Part shown: piece after piece, positions 62,849 through 64,000 of the stretch | Layout: every line of letters starts with the position of its first letter | How positions within the stretch are numbered: the first letter of the stretch is position 1 | Assembly (NCBI RefSeq): GCF_014784055.1 | Contig: NZ_CP061813.1 | Coordinates: forward strand, 2,924,001-2,988,000 | Source of the DNA: Polaribacter haliotis | Lineage (GTDB): Bacteria; Bacteroidota; Bacteroidia; Flavobacteriales; Flavobacteriaceae | Length of the DNA: 64,000 nt | Reading direction: 5' to 3' | Program-made: the position numbers and the translations under genes | Notes under the pieces: generated by a model | What the model saw: the letters and a program-made list of their open reading frames with translations, nothing else | Told to the model about the DNA's origin: nothing | Databases searched by the model: none

Positions 62849-64000
62849 CTATAGTCCAAAAATTCTTGGTAAAAACATTGATATTTCTGGTATAAAACTA
62901 ATTAGCATTAATACACCTAGCATAATTGCTAAAAAAGGTAATAAAGACCTGATAACTTTGGTTACTGAAACATTGGCTACACCACTACCTACAAAGAGTA
63001 AGGTGCCTACAGGAGGTGTACAAATACCAATGCATAAATTTAATACAATTACAATTCCGAAGTGAACAGGATCCATACCTAAAGTAGTTACTACTGGTAA
63101 AAATATTGGAGTAAATATTAACACTGCAGGTGTCATGTCCATAAACGTACCAACTATTAATAAAATAATATTAATAGCTAAAAAGATGGCGAATTTATTA
63201 TTTAATGACTCTAATAAAAAAGTACTAATCATTTCTGGAATCCCTTCGAAAGAGAATAACCAAGACATTGCCATAGAGGTACAAATTAAAAACATAACAA
63301 CAGAAGTGGTTTTTCCGCTAATTAATAATATTTTTGGAAAATCCTTCATTTTCATGTCACCATAAATTAAAGAAAGTATAGCTGCATAAAGTACGGCAAT
63401 AACAGAGGCTTCAGTTGCTGTGAAAACCCCGGCTACGATTCCGCCAACAACAACTACTAATAGTAGTAAGCTAAAAAAAGCTTTTCTAAAATAGATCCAA
63501 ACTTCTAAAAGTGTAGAACGCTTTCCTCTTGCATAACCTTTGCTAATTGCAATAAATGCGATGTAACCCATAATTGCAAAACCCAGTAAAATTCCAGGTA
63601 AATAACCAGCAATAAATAATGCGGCTACAGATGCAGTTCCTCCACTAGCAAGGGCGTAAACAATTAAAATATTACTTGGCGGAATTAATAATCCCGTTGT
63701 TGATGATGTAATATTTATGGATGCACTTAACGCTCTCGGATATCCTTCTTTTTCCATTCTATCTGTCATAATAGAACCAATTGCAGAAGCTGCTGCTACT
63801 GCAGAACCAGAAATGGCTCCAAAAAGCATTGATGCTAATACGTTTACATAGGCTAATCCTCCTGGCAGGCTTGCTACTAAAGATTTTGCAAAATTAATAA
63901 GACGATTTGCAATACCACCTTGTTTCATAATTTCTCCTGCCAATACAAAAAAGGGTATTGCTAATAATGCAAAACTATCTATACCAGTTGTCATTCTTTG
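62849..64000 (-). CDS. TRAP transporter large permease (DctM/UctP family), 5' end outside the window
   Basis: At least 383 residues are visible; the frame stays open to the window edge and the Met at 63994 is internal (the family continues upstream of MTTGIDSFALLAIPFFVLAGEIM). The product has about 10 visible membrane segments and the typical GSAVAAASAIGSIMTDRMEKEGYP and TPPVGTLLFVGSGVANV stretches. With a DctP binding protein and DctQ small subunit (presumably beyond the edge), it would take up uronates with sodium. It is the upstream gene of the uxaB-uxaA operon. Confidence 0.93.
   Translation of the reverse strand, partial: QRMTTGIDSFALLAIPFFVLAGEIMKQGGIANRLINFAKSLVASLPGGLAYVNVLASMLFGAISGSAVAAASAIGSIMTDRMEKEGYPRALSASINITSSTTGLLIPPSNILIVYALASGGTASVAALFIAGYLPGILLGFAIMGYIAFIAISKGYARGKRSTLLEVWIYFRKAFFSLLLLVVVVGGIVAGVFTATEASVIAVLYAAILSLIYGDMKMKDFPKILLISGKTTSVVMFLICTSMAMSWLFSFEGIPEMISTFLLESLNNKFAIFLAINIILLIVGTFMDMTPAVLIFTPIFLPVVTTLGMDPVHFGIVIVLNLCIGICTPPVGTLLFVGSGVANVSVTKVIRSLLPFLAIMLGVLMLISFIPEISMFLPRIFGL

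Overview
The window is AT-rich chromosomal DNA from a marine-type Flavobacteriaceae bacterium (phylum Bacteroidota; Polaribacter or Tenacibaculum-like is my inference). Supporting signs are the SusC/SusD pair, GSCFA, DUF6498, DUF423 and PycTM-type families, the lack of Shine-Dalgarno sequences, and TAnnTTTG-type -7 promoter boxes. The window opens inside an OmpA-like lipoprotein gene and closes inside a TRAP-transporter permease gene; both are cut by the window edge.

Region 1 (1-9.9 kb) is core metabolism: an ApbE flavin transferase, a methyltransferase, methionine aminopeptidase, a HAD hydrolase and a thioredoxin-like lipoprotein in tandem, cofactor-independent phosphoglycerate mutase, an aromatic amino acid hydroxylase and a rhodanese. 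Region 2 (9.9-17.3 kb) is a signalling block: a NarL/LuxR-type response regulator, two tandemly duplicated TPR-histidine kinases, a small membrane protein, a secreted protein of unknown function, a DUF6498 membrane protein and a His/Cys-rich secreted protein. Three genes in this block have a NarL-like 7-2-7 inverted repeat 50-55 bases before their start codons, which suggests a small local regulon. Region 3 (17.3-29.5 kb) has GSCFA, alaS, an M23 peptidase, a MerR regulator, a lemA/TPM/TPM cluster, a lipoprotein, DUF423 and a 1231-residue metallophosphatase/outer-membrane-barrel fusion.

Region 4 (29.5-36 kb) holds MocA-like and XdhC-like genes, then a redox-repair group: a divergent MsrA, an aldo/keto reductase, SelO, a frameshifted glutaredoxin, MsrA and MsrB. 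Region 5 (36-43.1 kb) has an HD-domain/PycTM membrane fusion, a large GAF protein, a structured intergenic repeat, der, era and the initiator tRNA-Met with a recognisable promoter and terminator. About 600 bases of decayed sequence follow.

Region 6 (43.7-64 kb) is a pectin utilisation locus. One long leftward operon runs from a GH28 polygalacturonase through SusC, SusD, esterases, DUF4861, a KdgF-like cupin, GH105, an oxidoreductase, a PL10-CE8 fusion and a CE12 esterase to a further esterase. A LacI-type regulator is divergent from it. A second leftward operon (TRAP permease, uxaB, uxaA) carries uptake and isomerate-pathway steps. Together these genes would de-esterify and cut homogalacturonan/rhamnogalacturonan at the surface, import oligomers through SusCD, trim them in the periplasm and take galacturonate-type acids toward 2-keto-3-deoxygluconate. 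A palindromic operator lying between the -33 and -7 boxes of the main promoter gives a simple model for control. No CRISPR array, insertion sequence, phage or rRNA gene was seen.
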